Assembly (NCBI GenBank): GCA_030765065.1
Contig: CM060978.1
Location: 114,557,692 to 114,621,691 of the forward strand
Direction: 5' to 3'
Length of the DNA stretch: 64,000 nt
DNA from: Deroplatys truncata
Taxonomy: Eukaryota > Arthropoda > Insecta > Mantodea > Mantidae
In this document: positions 37,891 through 48,327 of the stretch, piece by piece
How positions within the stretch are numbered: the first letter of the stretch is position 1
Layout: each line of letters starts with the position of its first letter
The notes under the pieces: generated by a model
What the model was told of the DNA's origin: nothing
The model's input: only the letters and a program-made list of their open reading frames with translations
Databases searched by the model: none
Made by a program: the position numbers and the translations under genes

Positions 37891-38822
37891 CTTCTGATGT
37901 GTTACACTCACATGACTTTCTCTACTCTTGTACAAACTATTTATACAAACGCTTATTCTCCATCTACTTAATGTTAATCGAGATAAACATTTGCAGACTC
38001 TATCTTATTGCTAATTTTCTTGTAGATGTAAGGGGATATATATTTACAAGGGCAATATAGAAATACAGTAGCCTTTAAGCACATAGATATCTCTTAATAG
38101 CTGGTTGCTAGGTGCAGCACCATTCCCTTTCCCACAGATTAATACTCTTTGCATATCCAAGACAAAACAATGAATAACGATTTCCCATTTGAGAAAATAA
38201 GTATTGAAAAATTTAAGGGAATAACAAGCAATATCTCGAAAATGGTTCACACACACAAAAAAAATATGTATGACATAAATTGTGTATTTTAACGCGATCT
38301 ACATTTTGTGTGTAGTAAAATTCTGTCTATCTCTTATGGTTTACCAGTTATGCAAAAGTCGTTCACAATGAAGAATACTTTTGGAGACATTCCCAGGAAA
38401 TTCAAGATATACATTTTATTTGTCATAAAAATATCTTAAACATACGGTATTTTAATCAAACTCGTTAAGCCATTTTTGAGAAACTTAAAATTTTCGAAAA
38501 ATCTTCCATGTAAAGGGTAATCTGGGGTGGGGGGATTTTCTTGAAAACCTTCGTGTCGCATCCTTGGATGATACTGAACCTAAATACCAAGTTTGGTGTT
38601 TATCCGACTGTTCGTTTCTGAGTTATGCTGTTCACAGACAGACAGACACACACACACACACAGACATACAGACACACAGACACACACACGGACATGTTTC
38701 CAAAAAAAAATTTTTTTGATTCAGGGGATCTCAAAACATGTATTTCCGGTGAAATCTCGGTATCGAATTTTTGGGTGGAATACAATACTTCCCCTACTTA
38801 CTATACGTAGTAGAGAAAGTAA
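37891..38822 (-). repeat. TTACTTTCTCTAC-family repeat nested in the retrotransposon
   Basis: An essentially complete minus-strand copy. It starts with the inverse of the family end ('tctgatgtgttacactcac', 37,894) and ends with '...gtagtagagaaagtaat' (38,822). It inserted between the gag and protease remnants, so the family was active after this retrotransposon landed. Confidence 0.8.
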
Positions 38823-38929
38823 TAAGCATTGTGTTAAGCACACGAAAGTTTGGGTTTCCAGAGGCAAATATTGATGATTAAGAAAGAGAAATCTCAAATA
38901 GTAACGAAGAAAATGAAAATATATTGGAT

Positions 38930-39298
38930 CCGCCGAGGATAAAAACAGAAATCAATGGGAGAGAATGCAATGCGATAATAGATACTGGTGCAAATAGTAG
39001 GTATCATGTGTTCACAAAATTGTTATGAGGAATTGATAAAAAGTGGTGTTAAAGTAATGCCATTACCGGTAAGCCGAATATTTTGTTCATTGACAGTTGG
39101 CAAGAGGAAAGCAGGAGTGAAATTTCAAGTAACGTTATGTGTAGAAATGAATGGAATTGCCTTTGAAATGTTGTTTCTTGCAGTACCAAGATTAGTAACA
39201 TATGTTATAATTGGATGTGATTATTTATATCCATGGGGTGCCATTATTAGCTTTGAAAATAGATTTGTGAAATTAGACACCGGAATGAAGCCATTGTA
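38930..39298 (+). pseudogene. Retroviral-type aspartic protease remnant
   Basis: The frame at about 38,942-38,998 reads 'INGRECNAIIDTGANS', with the catalytic D-T-G triad. After a frameshift the rest continues at 38,988-39,298, including 'VIIGCDYLYPWGAIISFENR', the conserved C-terminal 'ILG.D.L...gA.i' region of Ty3-type proteases. Confidence 0.8.
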
Positions 39299-39599
39299 GC
39301 ACCTTTCATTAGGGATAGCATGTCAGAACAAGTGACAAGGGATAGAAAGGAGGAAGAAATAAGGGAAAATGCTTTCTTTGTGGAATAGGTGTATTGAAAT
39401 AGCAACTATGGAGCTAGCAGAAGTGAATGTAGAAGGCTTTGATTTTGAAAGTGAGAGAGAAATGGAGTATGATGAAGAAATAAAAGTAATTGATAATTGT
39501 ATATGAGGAGATTCACGAGAAAATTCCTTCGAAAATTTTGATTATCAGGAAGCGAATGGGTACTATGATACAGAAGACAGGATCTAGAGAATTTATTTG

Positions 39600-40140
39600 G
39601 AGTAAAATAAAATCAGACAGACTACTTAGCTGCAGGACAGAGGGAAAGATTACTTAGAATTTTGGTGAAAAATCGAGAAGTATTCTCGAAAAACCTGGGA
39701 AATATATGTTACATACATTCTTTTGAAATGACACCTATTGAACCATACACACGTATAAAGCACAAAGAATTCCTTTAACTGTTCGGGAAGAAGTAAACAA
39801 TGCCACAGTTCATAGAAGTAAATGTTTTACTGAAACACTGAACAATAATGAGATAAGACTTTATCATAGCTCATCCTACTTTCCGTCTGGTAACCCAATA
39901 GAACGTGTATTGAGAGATATACGTATCTCTCACAAGAAGCATAAAGATTTGATTAGATATTGGGCTCTAATAGAGAAAATTGTAAATAACACTATAAATA
40001 TCACAACAGGATTTGCACCTATAAAACCCATGTTAGGTAAGGAACCAGAACAAATATCACAAAATGTACCCAAGAATGTGGATGTAAGTAAAATTCAGCT
40101 AAGAGCGGTAGAGCTAGAATTGTTTTTGAAAGAATAAAGA
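39600..40140 (+). pseudogene. Joined RT start and integrase end
   Basis: About 39,625-39,775 encodes the run-up to reverse transcriptase ('RERLLRILVKNREVFSKNLG', then an 'F.M.P.EPY' block). From about 39,880 the frame gives the integrase C-terminal core ('RYWALIEKIVNNTINITTGF' and 'PIKPMLGKEPE'). The palm of RT, RNase H and the integrase catalytic core between them are missing, so about 2 kb has been deleted. Confidence 0.7.
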
Positions 40141-40897
40141 AAAATGCAGAGAAACGAAAATCAAAAAGAAAAGAAGAAAACATAAGTAGGAAGTTGAAAT
40201 AGGTCATTTAGTTTTAGCAAAAGATAACAACTTATCAAGTATACTAAAAGTGAGAAATAAAGAATGGAACTTATATACAAGGGTCCTGCATTAATTGTAT
40301 CTAAATTTGGAAAAGATAGTACAGGTAAAAGATGCCAAATATGGAAAACTAATGGATCGATGGCATAATCAGCTACTCCGTCCATACAGGATGCAGTCAG
40401 TTACTTCTAACTTTTGATAATTGAATTTGTGGGTGCAATTTTGTTTATAGATACTTATAATAAATGTGCATAGCGTGGAAGACAAAATTCTAAAAATTGT
40501 GATTATAGAATAAATACAAAATTGTAAAAATTAGTCTTAAGCAGAACATAATTAAAGTGAAGTGAAGTAAACATAACAAATATTAAGATCAGTGCTTCAA
40601 TAAAACATCAAATTTATATCAATTCAAAAGAAGAGAAAATAAGGATGTAAAGTAGCATAGAAAATTTAGCATAAGAAGTATTATATTTAATTTGTGAAGA
40701 TAAAACTTATTGATTGTTCTTGAAATACTTGTATATATAACAATGAATTACAAAGAAGAGGAAATTTGTAAAACATGTAAGAAAATTGAAATAGTTGCCG
40801 ACAAGGAATCAGATAAATTTAAAGTTAAAATTTTATTCGGGCAAACGTATACATTCTTTTATTATTGGGAATAATAAACGAATATAATGGGGCATTT

Positions 40898-41825
40898 TGA
40901 TACCGTAATTATCGACAGGAAGATATAAATAATTAACTAAAGAAATGATAGCAAAATAGAGAAATAATTGCAATAAATAATTTCCGTATATTAAATCAAT
41001 GTATAATGTAATAAACACGAGTGAAAAGATTTCTCCGGAGAAAAAGATCATTAGCGAGTCATATTAAAGAAATGCATTAATAACAGCCGAGTTATTAACA
41101 TAAAGATTCCTGGAATACACTTAGAGTTCAATTTAATACGTTTGGGGTCACGTAGGCAGGAATTCTATAAATTAGGAAGGGAATTGGAGTCCTTAAATTC
41201 TAGCAAGCTTCCGCAAACAAACAGTGTCAGATACGCATACGTAGAGTTCTAAGATGGAGCCGCATAAGAAAGTTGGTAAGGGTAGCGATAGATAGGCGGA
41301 GCTTAAGTTAAGAAAAAGGCATGCGTTCTAAACAGACTTACATAACTCCGTGATTACTCTTGTGGTATCTAGTTTCATTTTAAATTGTGTCGCAGCTAGT
41401 AACACGCTTCAGTTAGAAGTATTTAGCTGCGATTGCGAGGGATCCTTCCGAGTAAACTTTCTGCAACTTACGGCAACTGACGATTCGCATCTTTATTAGT
41501 ATAGAAATAACTTAATTCTTTAATTCAACAGTCACGACTCTTTTCAAACAAAAGATTTGTGTCAGCATTAAAATTTATCAGCTAACTAAACTGGTGTTAT
41601 CCTTTCACACTACACCCACGCATTGCCTGAGACAAAGGATTTAGCTATACCACTGAAGCAGCTGGCGGACCAGACAACGCACCGCGCTAGAAGACGACAT
41701 TTTATAACTCAACGACAAAACAGGTAACATTAAATATTATGCAATTGATGTAACTACGAGGAAGTAGCATCAAAATTTGAAGCAAAGTGTACGGTTTCAA
41801 AATTTTCGCACCCACGAACGTCTTC
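40898..41825 (+). repeat. 3' LTR
   Basis: Partner of 34,774-35,729. The sequence before it, 'aatggggcattt', is a possible polypurine tract. Confidence 0.85.
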
Positions 41826-42640
41826 ATGTGACATTGTGACTGTATTCATCGAAATACAGTTGAAATTGGTGAATATCTGCAACCCCAAACCAACAATTTA
41901 AACACTTTATAAATAGCGCACAGTCTGCAGCCATCAATAAAAATAATTTTCTCAGTGCTTAGCTAGACTATCGATTGAACAATTTCTGATTTTATGTTTG
42001 ACATGGTTTTCTCTCTTTATGTAATTGCTTAATATAAATTGATTATAAACTGTATTACAACACATAGAGGACAAACAGCAAAACCTTCTTACAGGGGATG
42101 AGAGATTTTGGCATCCAAAAATTCACTACATTATTCATAGAATTAGAACGCAATTTCCACTTTGCTAATAAATCCTGCGCCCATTAGCAGTATTTAAATA
42201 AAATATCAAAAAAAAAAAATAAACATTGCATACAACTTCATACCATTATAAGCAGGAAGCGATTGTGTTTTGTTTTACTGTGTTCTCTGTTTCTCAGTTA
42301 CCAATTGTGACCATATATGGATATTTATTGGAACAAAATGTTCGTGTCTTTTTTTTCTCTTATTTTTATAAGAACAGAAACCCTAATTGTAGGTTCCTAT
42401 TAAAAAATTAAATTGACTCTAAAATGACCATCATAACGTCGTCCAAACAAAACACGACTAATGGCATTTACTTTCCCCCATAATATCAAGCAACTTTTAT
42501 TCAAGGCATTTCTTTCTACAACGCTTAGTTTTGGAGATATTGTGCAGTCTCAAATTAAATGGTTCATCCTGCATAAAATAGTGAAAAGCATGTTTTAGAC
42601 TCGTATTCTATAATAAATTGTATAACACATTAGGTTTAGA

Positions 42641-42680
<40 letters not shown>

Positions 42681-43129
42681 AAAAAAAAAAAAAAGCCTAA
42701 GCATTTTCTACTTTATGGTATTCTACTCCAAATTTCAAAACCTTCTTCGAAATTACGTTTCTTTATGACCTCGACATGTTCATATTCTAGTATACGGGCC
42801 TTATAAATCACTTTTAGTATTTTAGTTACTTAGAAATGTAGACTACGTAAAAGGTGTCTATAATCCACATCCATTGAAAAGATAGGTGTTCTTAAATGGT
42901 GAAAAATCTCAAAATTGGTACAGTGGTTTTTGTCTCTTTATAATATTAGTACCTATAGATTAGGTTACGACTAGTTTTAGAAAACTAATAACATATCTGG
43001 AATGAAATGGCTCAGACATCTTTGAACTTACATCGAAAGATATTCGTGTGCCGCATTATGTGACTCATTATCACAAAGCATTAGGGCATTACTCATAACA
43101 TTTTATGTAACATTACTGGTAACAAAATT

Positions 43130-43161
43130 CCTGTATGCTCTACAGGCGTAGAGCATACAGG
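43130..43161. other. Perfect 14-bp hairpin
   Basis: CCTGTATGCTCTAC, a 4-nt loop, then its exact complement. No T tract or known terminator context is present. Confidence 0.7.
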
Positions 43162-43319
43162 TATTTTTAGAACATACCCTACACTTACTTTTCTATATAC
43201 ATGTCATCATCAAGCCTGTTGGCCTATACTAGGGAATGTAGGGGCTTATAGCGAGATTTTCTGCAATCGATCGACCTTCAAGTATGTCTGATACTTCCAG
43301 TAGTAGAGATGCAGTGAAA

Positions 43320-43572
43320 ACTGGTTAGCTCAACTGTTAAAGGCGCTAGAGAGAAGCAGGCGCTTGCTGGGTGTGAAAGTGGGAGAACATTTTACTCGGG
43401 GTACTATTCTCAGAGTAGGTATAAGGTTCTTTTACATGCAAATACACATCACGCGGGGCATTAGTATTCTTCCCATAAGGCGGATTTTATATCCGAAAAA
43501 ACACATCGCCTTCCCGCGGGTTTGAACACCGACCAGGGGAACTAGTGGATAACCTGGTAACCAATAATCCAC
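43320..43572 (+). repeat. Possible SINE-like block
   Basis: 'gttagctcaactgttaaaggc' at about 43,324 resembles an A box and 'gggtttgaacacc' at 43,520 resembles a B box, but they are about 190 nt apart. Only the composition and these words support a repeat; no second copy is in the window. Confidence 0.3.
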
Positions 43573-44731
43573 GGAGGATAGATTTCTATATATAATAAAT
43601 CTGCTAAACTATAATGTTTCTGCTAAATTTAGATTTTAGTTAAATAACCTCTGTTAACATATGCGACGTAATACCATTAATTAAAAAATCGCGCTTTTAA
43701 ACATTTCATTTGCATGGTGTATGTATTTAAGCTTGTACAGTGAACCCAAAACGTAATCGTCTTCACTTTAACAAAAGTGTAACAAAATACATCAACGAAT
43801 ATGTTGGATAGGTTTTGAAGGAGAGGAAACAGGCAATAGCATCAACCCTTCAGAAGCAGATGACGATCATATTATAATACTTTATTCGACAAGAGAGATA
43901 GTATATGTGCAAGTACTCCGGGATTATTTTTACATTATTTCATCATGGGATCAGTAGTAATAGGTACGGAACTTCCGTTTCAAGATTTGAGCAAGAACGG
44001 TAACATGACCTAGACTTGTTAAAGCAATCGAAGAGAAGTCATGGGTGTCTGGTTGTGGCATTGAAACTAAATTCTAGTCTCGGAAATCTCCAGTGTGTTC
44101 ACGCCCTTTGTATGCGCCACCAAATCGGGGCAAGGTCATCTGAACTGAGGTTTTTTTTTAATTTTATATCATAAAAATATTCACTCTCACCAGTAAATTA
44201 AAACGAATATTGAAATTAAAATATGAGGGAAATTCAAAAAATTAAAAAGTGAGAATAAATTGTTCACTCATGTAAAATATTAGGCCAGAGAGGAGTGGGG
44301 CGTTTCAGAAGCTTTCATCTGATTCATAACTAATATTAACAATATTAAATTATTGTCAATAACTTTGTACACTTTTTATATTGTCCGTGTGTATTTCTAA
44401 TGTAGTCTAAAACAATTAATGTTTTGATATGTAGTTCTGACTGCTACAAAATTGATACATGCAATACACGAGATTATTCACTACAGATTATTTTAATATT
44501 CTTTTAAGGTGTTTCCTTTTATGGCTTTACACCAGTAACAAGCGCTACCCAATAACAAGGAATCCCTATTACTTGCCTTGTTTTTGGGGCTTGATGTCGC
44601 ATATAATGTCCACTCCCACAATTAAAAGCCTGAATTTCACCATTAGTTTTGTTTGCCTTAGAACCTTTTTATAAGAGAATATGAATAAGAATATTTGATA
44701 TGAAATAATTAAATGTCTTTATATACCACAA

Positions 44732-44889
44732 TAGTATAAGTCCCGGATGAGCCAATTGGCTTAACGATAATCCTGCCGCTAGGGGCGCTAGTGTCGTTAG
44801 TGTCGCTGCGTGCGACGGCGGCGGCGGGAAGTTTGAAAAGCGCCCTGAGCGGGAGGATTATCGTTATTGCAATTGGCTCATCCGGGACT
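44732..44889 (+). repeat. Polinton left terminal inverted repeat (palindromic)
   Basis: Reads TAGTATAAGTCCCGGATGAG inward. Its reverse complement is at 63,680-63,836 with about two mismatches. After the outer TAGTATA, the repeat is a ~150-bp imperfect palindrome: ~50-nt arms (AGTCCCGGATGAGCCAATTG ... CAATTGGCTCATCCGGGACT) around a GC-rich centre with GGC repeats. Confidence 0.9.
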
Positions 44890-45113
44890 GTTTTCTTTAT
44901 TTATAATTTGAATACAGTACATTGGATAAAGATATGTATACATAGTTTTGATTAACATGATGTATTATTTGCTTAACATATGAATACATAGTTTGAGAAT
45001 AACATAATGGATTATTTGATTACAGGAGATTAACATATGAATACAATAAATGGACAATATAAGAAATATTAGGAGAAAAAAAAGCACATTAAAATTCATA
45101 GTTTGTTGAGGCA

Positions 45114-45605
45114 CTAGGACACACAGATTTCACGCACAACAATGATTTTAAAGTACGTGGTGCACTTTGAGTCCTCGTCATCGCTGCTGCTGCTATCGAC
45201 GGTAAATTGGTGGATAGGTTTGGTGATGTAGGTGACGAGCAGGTGAGAGAAACTTTCGTTGACGAACTCGGTGAAGGTTGGTATATAGATGGGGATGGTA
45301 AATTCGTTGTAATGGCTGGTTGAGAAGCATCCTGTGGATGTGACTTTGTTGGTTAGAGCAGGAATGTTGCTGTTGCCGAGGTATATGATGCATAGTGCGT
45401 CTTGTTGATGCTGGTGCACTTTGGTAGGTACGCATTTGACGTGGACGGCGAGAGCCCCTTGGACGTCCAGTGTGATGGTGACAACTCTGCTGTTGCGGAA
45501 ATAGGAGTTGGAGATGCAGAGGATACGGATAGGTGAAGCTGCGTTGAGAATGAGTTGTAGGTTAAGATTGTTCCCCACGGGGACGGGATAGGTTTCGTCG
45601 GACAT
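45114..45605 (-). CDS. Polinton unknown protein, 163 aa
   Basis: I do not recognise this protein. It is predicted to be mostly beta strand, with alternating hydrophobic stretches at residues 15-60, 75-85 and 100-125. Near the C-terminus (about residues 137-148) is a Ser-Ser-Ser-Ser-Asp-Asp-Glu-Asp acidic run, followed by a hydrophobic segment. The ATG at 45,605 overlaps the stop of the upstream 105-aa gene as TAATG, which fixes the start and suggests joint expression. It is the last gene before the left terminus. The position suggests a late or accessory structural product, but this is only an inference. Confidence 0.75.
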   Translation of the reverse strand: MSDETYPVPVGNNLNLQLILNAASPIRILCISNSYFRNSRVVTITLDVQGALAVHVKCVPTKVHQHQQDALCIIYLGNSNIPALTNKVTSTGCFSTSHYNEFTIPIYIPTFTEFVNESFSHLLVTYITKPIHQFTVDSSSSDDEDSKCTTYFKIIVVREICVS

Positions 45606-45922
45606 TATTTAGGGTTATATGGGGAGAACGTGACGATGTGACGTTTGAAACCGCTGCGTAGTTTTTCCTCGCCTGCGTATATGATGCAGAATGAGGTAGA
45701 GTTGAGTTTGTTGATGAGTTCTGGAGAGGCTTTTGCAAATCTTGTTGGTAGGAAAACTTCTGTGTCGTTGTCGAGTTTGGCGACGAGCTTTGTACCGTGA
45801 ACGGTGTCGATTGTTTTGACGCCGACGACACGATATGGTACGTGCTGTTGAAGCGTAGATACGCTGAGAGTGTGGGCGCTGCTGGAAAGTTCTTCTAGCT
45901 CTTTAAGGACGTCCTGTGACAT
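45605..45922 (-). CDS. Polinton small conserved-looking protein, 105 aa
   Basis: Function unknown. The core (residues 28-80) has a beta-rich layout with 'YRVVGVKTIDTVHG', 'KLVAKL', 'EVFLPTRFAK' and 'CIIYAGEE', compatible with a small OB-like barrel; an ssDNA-binding role is a guess. The ATG at 45,922 is the first in the frame. The stop overlaps the next gene as TAATG. Short fragments of a related sequence (the 'FLPTRFAKASPELI' region) occur twice near the right end of the element (62,110-62,165 and 63,250-63,300), which is unusual and suggests a duplicated or exchanged terminal gene. Confidence 0.75.
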   Translation of the reverse strand: MSQDVLKELEELSSSAHTLSVSTLQQHVPYRVVGVKTIDTVHGTKLVAKLDNDTEVFLPTRFAKASPELINKLNSTSFCIIYAGEEKLRSGFKRHIVTFSPYNPK

Positions 45923-46005
45923 TATGACGGCACAGATGGCAGTTTTTGATAAACGGGGGAGGACCGTCTATATGAGTGGTTTGATGAGGAAGGTTGTAGT
46001 GTTGT

Positions 46006-46203
46006 TTACACCTGCGATAAGGTGCGCAAACTACCTTGTGCGTCTGTGGGAAGTTGGTTCCACACAAGGTCGACGTCGCTTGGTTGATAACGTTCGAAGA
46101 TGTATATGCCGTTCTGCAGCAGCACTTGGCGTTCCCTGGGCAGTAGCAGGTGGATTCTTCGTCCGTTATCGAGATACCGAAAGAGCACGATGAAGCAGTT
46201 CAT
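46006..46203 (-). CDS. Polinton small protein, 65 aa
   Basis: Unknown. It has a hydrophobic start ('MNCFIVLFRYLD'), basic middle ('NGRRIHLLLPRERQ') and a C-terminal polar region. The ATG at 46,203 overlaps the stop of the preceding Cys-rich ORF (ATGA), the same junction style as the certain genes of this element, and this is the main support for it being real. There is no homology I can name. Confidence 0.55.
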   Translation of the reverse strand: MNCFIVLFRYLDNGRRIHLLLPRERQVLLQNGIYIFERYQPSDVDLVWNQLPTDAQGSLRTLSQV

Positions 46204-46388
46204 GTGGTGTTTCTAGCGGAGTACCTTCGAAGGAATTGTTGAATTTGCTTGTTGAGATGATCGAGGTCTTCGTAGAAACCGAGTTGACACTGCGTGCACA
46301 GGCGGGTGAGACGGTGCTTAAGTTCGCAGCTGCACGTTTGGTGAAAGCAAAACGAGCAGTGGAAGTCTTTACACGACGGTCCTGGCAT
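46200..46388 (-). CDS. Cys-rich small protein, 62 aa
   Basis: The frame is open to 46,505, but the first ATG is at 46,388. The product has Cys/His pairs arranged C-x4-HC-x2-C-x2-H-x2-C-x-C ... C-x2-C over residues 6-35, suggesting one or two zinc-binding sites, then a charged helix. It ends in a 4-nt ATGA overlap with the 65-aa ORF. A weak TATA-like TATATTTATG lies about 50 nt upstream on the minus strand. A regulatory or nucleic-acid-binding role is only inferred. The sequence just upstream is the tandem repeat block at 46,455-46,950. Confidence 0.55.
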   Translation of the reverse strand: MPGPSCKDFHCSFCFHQTCSCELKHRLTRLCTQCQLGFYEDLDHLNKQIQQFLRRYSARNTT

Positions 46389-46454
46389 TCCCCACGGCTG
46401 GCTAGCACCGAATGAAGGGGAAAAGAATGCGCGTGCATAAATATAACCCAACTG

Positions 46455-46950
46455 CCGGAAGCAGGAAATCACTGGTGGGGGAAAAGTTCGTTGGAGATTT
46501 ACCACATCAGGGGAAGCACTGGTGGGGAAAAAGTTCGTTGGAGAAACACCACACCAGGGGGAAGCAGTGGTGGGGGGAAACGTTCGTTGGAGGTTGACTA
46601 CATACGCCGGAAGCGCTTAGCGATTATTGCACAACATCCGCAGGAAAAACACTGTGTCCGTTGATTTAACGGTTTTCGTCTTGGAGGAGAACTCTGTTTT
46701 GAACGGTGCTGAACATGCAAACGACCACATCAGGGGGAAGCACTGGTGGGGGAAAAGTTGGTTGGAGAATTACCACATCAGGGGAAGCACTGGTGGGGAA
46801 ACGTTCGTTGGAGGTTCACTACATCCGCCGGAAGCGCTTAGCGATTATTGCACAACATCCGCAGGAAAAACACTGTGTCCGTTGATTTAACGGTTTTCGA
46901 CTTGGAGGAGAACTCTGTTTTGAACGGCGCTGAACATGCAAACGCCGTGA
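46455..46950. repeat. Nested tandem repeats duplicating a gene end
   Basis: Five ~45-bp units containing 'aggggaagcactggtggggaa' and 'gttcgttggag' are arranged in two groups. Each group is followed by a ~145-bp copy (46,580-46,724 and 46,801-46,945; offset 221) of sequence from 'cgccggaagcgcttagcg' to 'gaacatgcaaacg'. The right-hand copy includes the last ~20 codons and stop of the 157-aa gene; the left copy is an extra, orphan 3' end. Confidence 0.85.
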
Positions 46951-47360
46951 ATGTGATCGGGTATGATATAGGATGCTTCGCGACCCAAATGCGCCGCTAA
47001 GCACGTGCCGTAGCACATGGGATTTTCGTTTAACATTTGCTGCATTTTGTCTGTGGAAATGTATTGCTGTTCGTAGAAAACGATGTATAAACCTCTTGCG
47101 GGCACAAATTGGAACCACTGATGTTGTACGTCTTCTTTATCTGCTTTGAACTGGATATCGTTGAAGCACATATTAGATAGCACAAAATGAATTTTGGTTT
47201 CGCAGCTGTGAACTCTGGCGGAGACGGATTTTCCGTCGTAGGTGCTGTCGACGAAGCGAAGTGCATAAGGTGTATTTTTATAGGGGTGACCGTCCACCTC
47301 GTAGTTTTTAAACATCTTACTGTCATGGTAGTACACCGACAGGTAATTTCTGTAACCCAT
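46887..47360 (-). CDS. Polinton unknown protein, 157 aa
   Basis: Unrecognised. It is a soluble-looking protein rich in Tyr, Cys and His ('MGYRNYLSVYYHD', 'GHPYKNTPYALRFVD', 'ETKIHFVLSNMCFND', 'GLYIVFYEQQYIS'). The strand pattern suggests a beta fold in residues 1-110 and helices afterwards. The start ATG at 47,360 is followed by an uninterrupted frame. It lies between the PC4-like gene and the Cys-rich gene on the same strand. Its 3' end, stop codon included, is duplicated downstream. Confidence 0.7.
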   Translation of the reverse strand: MGYRNYLSVYYHDSKMFKNYEVDGHPYKNTPYALRFVDSTYDGKSVSARVHSCETKIHFVLSNMCFNDIQFKADKEDVQHQWFQFVPARGLYIVFYEQQYISTDKMQQMLNENPMCYGTCLAAHLGREASYIIPDHIHGVCMFSAVQNRVLLQVENR

Positions 47361-47442
47361 GATGCGGGAGCGAAGGGCGCGAGATGTTTGGGTGAGGTGC
47401 GGTTGGAACGCTGGTAGAAATACATGCGCACTAAGGACTATT

Positions 47443-48279
47443 TTAAGAGATGCGAAGTGCGAAATGGGTGTTGAGGAAATGATGAACCTCGAGGAATGTT
47501 CTAAAATTGGCGCACCGTATGTACTTGGTGAATTGCGTGAAATTCATGTTATGTAAGGGAACGTTGGAGGCATGGTTGTGAAGCATGTACTTGTGGTATG
47601 CCATGATTTGATTTTGCACGTCCGTCTCTTCCTTCTTTTTGTGATACATGATGTCGGTAATGATGTGCTGCAGGGTATGCAACACGTGCCATTCTTGTTG
47701 GTTGAGCGTAACGGATGCGCCTTGCGGTTCTTTGAAAACGAGCTTTAGCTTTCCGAACACAAACTTAAACACGATGGTGACGCTGTCGCTGAACTGAAAC
47801 TGCTGTAGACGTCCCTGTGGGTCATTCAAGCGTTTGTGAATGATGGGGATGGCTTCGACGAGTTTGTGCTAATGCGAGGAACTCATGACGACTGCGTTGT
47901 GCTGTCCACATTTGGCAATGGTGACGACGAGATGGTGCGGCGGCTGGGGGGAGAATCCCACACTGACGAATTTAGTTTGTTGCGGGTTGAGGAAGTAGAT
48001 ATCCGCCAGAGGACCCACAACTGCACTGTGTTGAAACTGTGCTGGCGGAGCAGGGCTGTCGGGATGCTGTTGGAGGTCGAAGATGGGTAGTTTCCTTTTT
48101 TCCCCGGGTTTTGAGGTGGTCGGGGTTTGACATCCGGTTATACTGGAACACACAAAACAATAATAATAATGTGAGGGATAGAGAGATAAACGGGATAGAA
48201 AAAAGCAAGCTAATACATAGGTGCGGACCTACCTGGTCGGCGTGCTGCATGGCAGCATGACTGTAGCCGCGTGCTGCAT
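47443..48279 (-). pseudogene. PC4-like candidate, two exons, interrupted by TAG
   Basis: Proposed model: exon 1 48,279-48,233, GT-AG intron 48,232-48,143, exon 2 from 48,142. Exon 2 has no usable ATG, but splicing joins it in frame to the first ATG after a TATA box and initiator. Exon 2 is Pro/Lys-rich at first, then strand-rich ('FVSVGF', 'LVVTIA'). After an in-frame TAG (47,871-47,869) the same frame continues for 142 codons with 'KLKLVFKEP' and 'VTLNQQEWHVLHTLQHII', which resemble the last strand and helix of the PC4 ssDNA-binding fold. The PC4 assignment is inference. The TAG is either a disabling mutation or a readthrough site. Confidence 0.5.
48143..48232 (-). other. Predicted spliceosomal intron, 90 nt
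   Basis: Donor ACCAG|GTAGGT and acceptor TGTTTTGTGTGTTCCAG|T. The T-rich tract before the acceptor is good. Splicing restores a frame starting at ATG 48,279. Confidence 0.6.
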
Positions 48280-48289
48280 GGTGCACTCT

Positions 48290-48327
48290 GAATGAGGCGA
48301 GCGGCACCGTGACGTTGCTTTTTATAT
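48290..48327 (-). promoter_or_regulatory. TATA box and initiator of the PC4-like gene
   Basis: TATAAAA at 48,326-48,320 and TCATTC at 48,295-48,290 are 33 nt apart (T of TATA to A of Inr), the spacing of arthropod core promoters. The TATA overlaps the stop codon of the spliced protease gene. Confidence 0.65.

Larger units (their letters stand above)
34774..41825 (+). mobile_element. Ty3/gypsy-like LTR retrotransposon, internally deleted
   Basis: Two ~930-955-bp LTRs (34,774-35,729; 40,898-41,825) begin TGATACCGTAA and end TTCA. A primer-binding-site candidate starting TGGTGC follows at 35,733. The internal order is gag-like coiled-coil remnants, aspartic protease, reverse-transcriptase start, integrase C-terminus, all with stops. 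The two LTRs differ at many positions, so the insertion is old. No clear target duplication is visible. Confidence 0.85.
41826..44730. other. No gene recognised
   Basis: AT-rich. It holds (CT)n at 42,643-42,678 followed by A16, the perfect hairpin at 43,130-43,161, and a moderately GC-rich block at 43,320-43,570 described separately. Confidence 0.4.
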
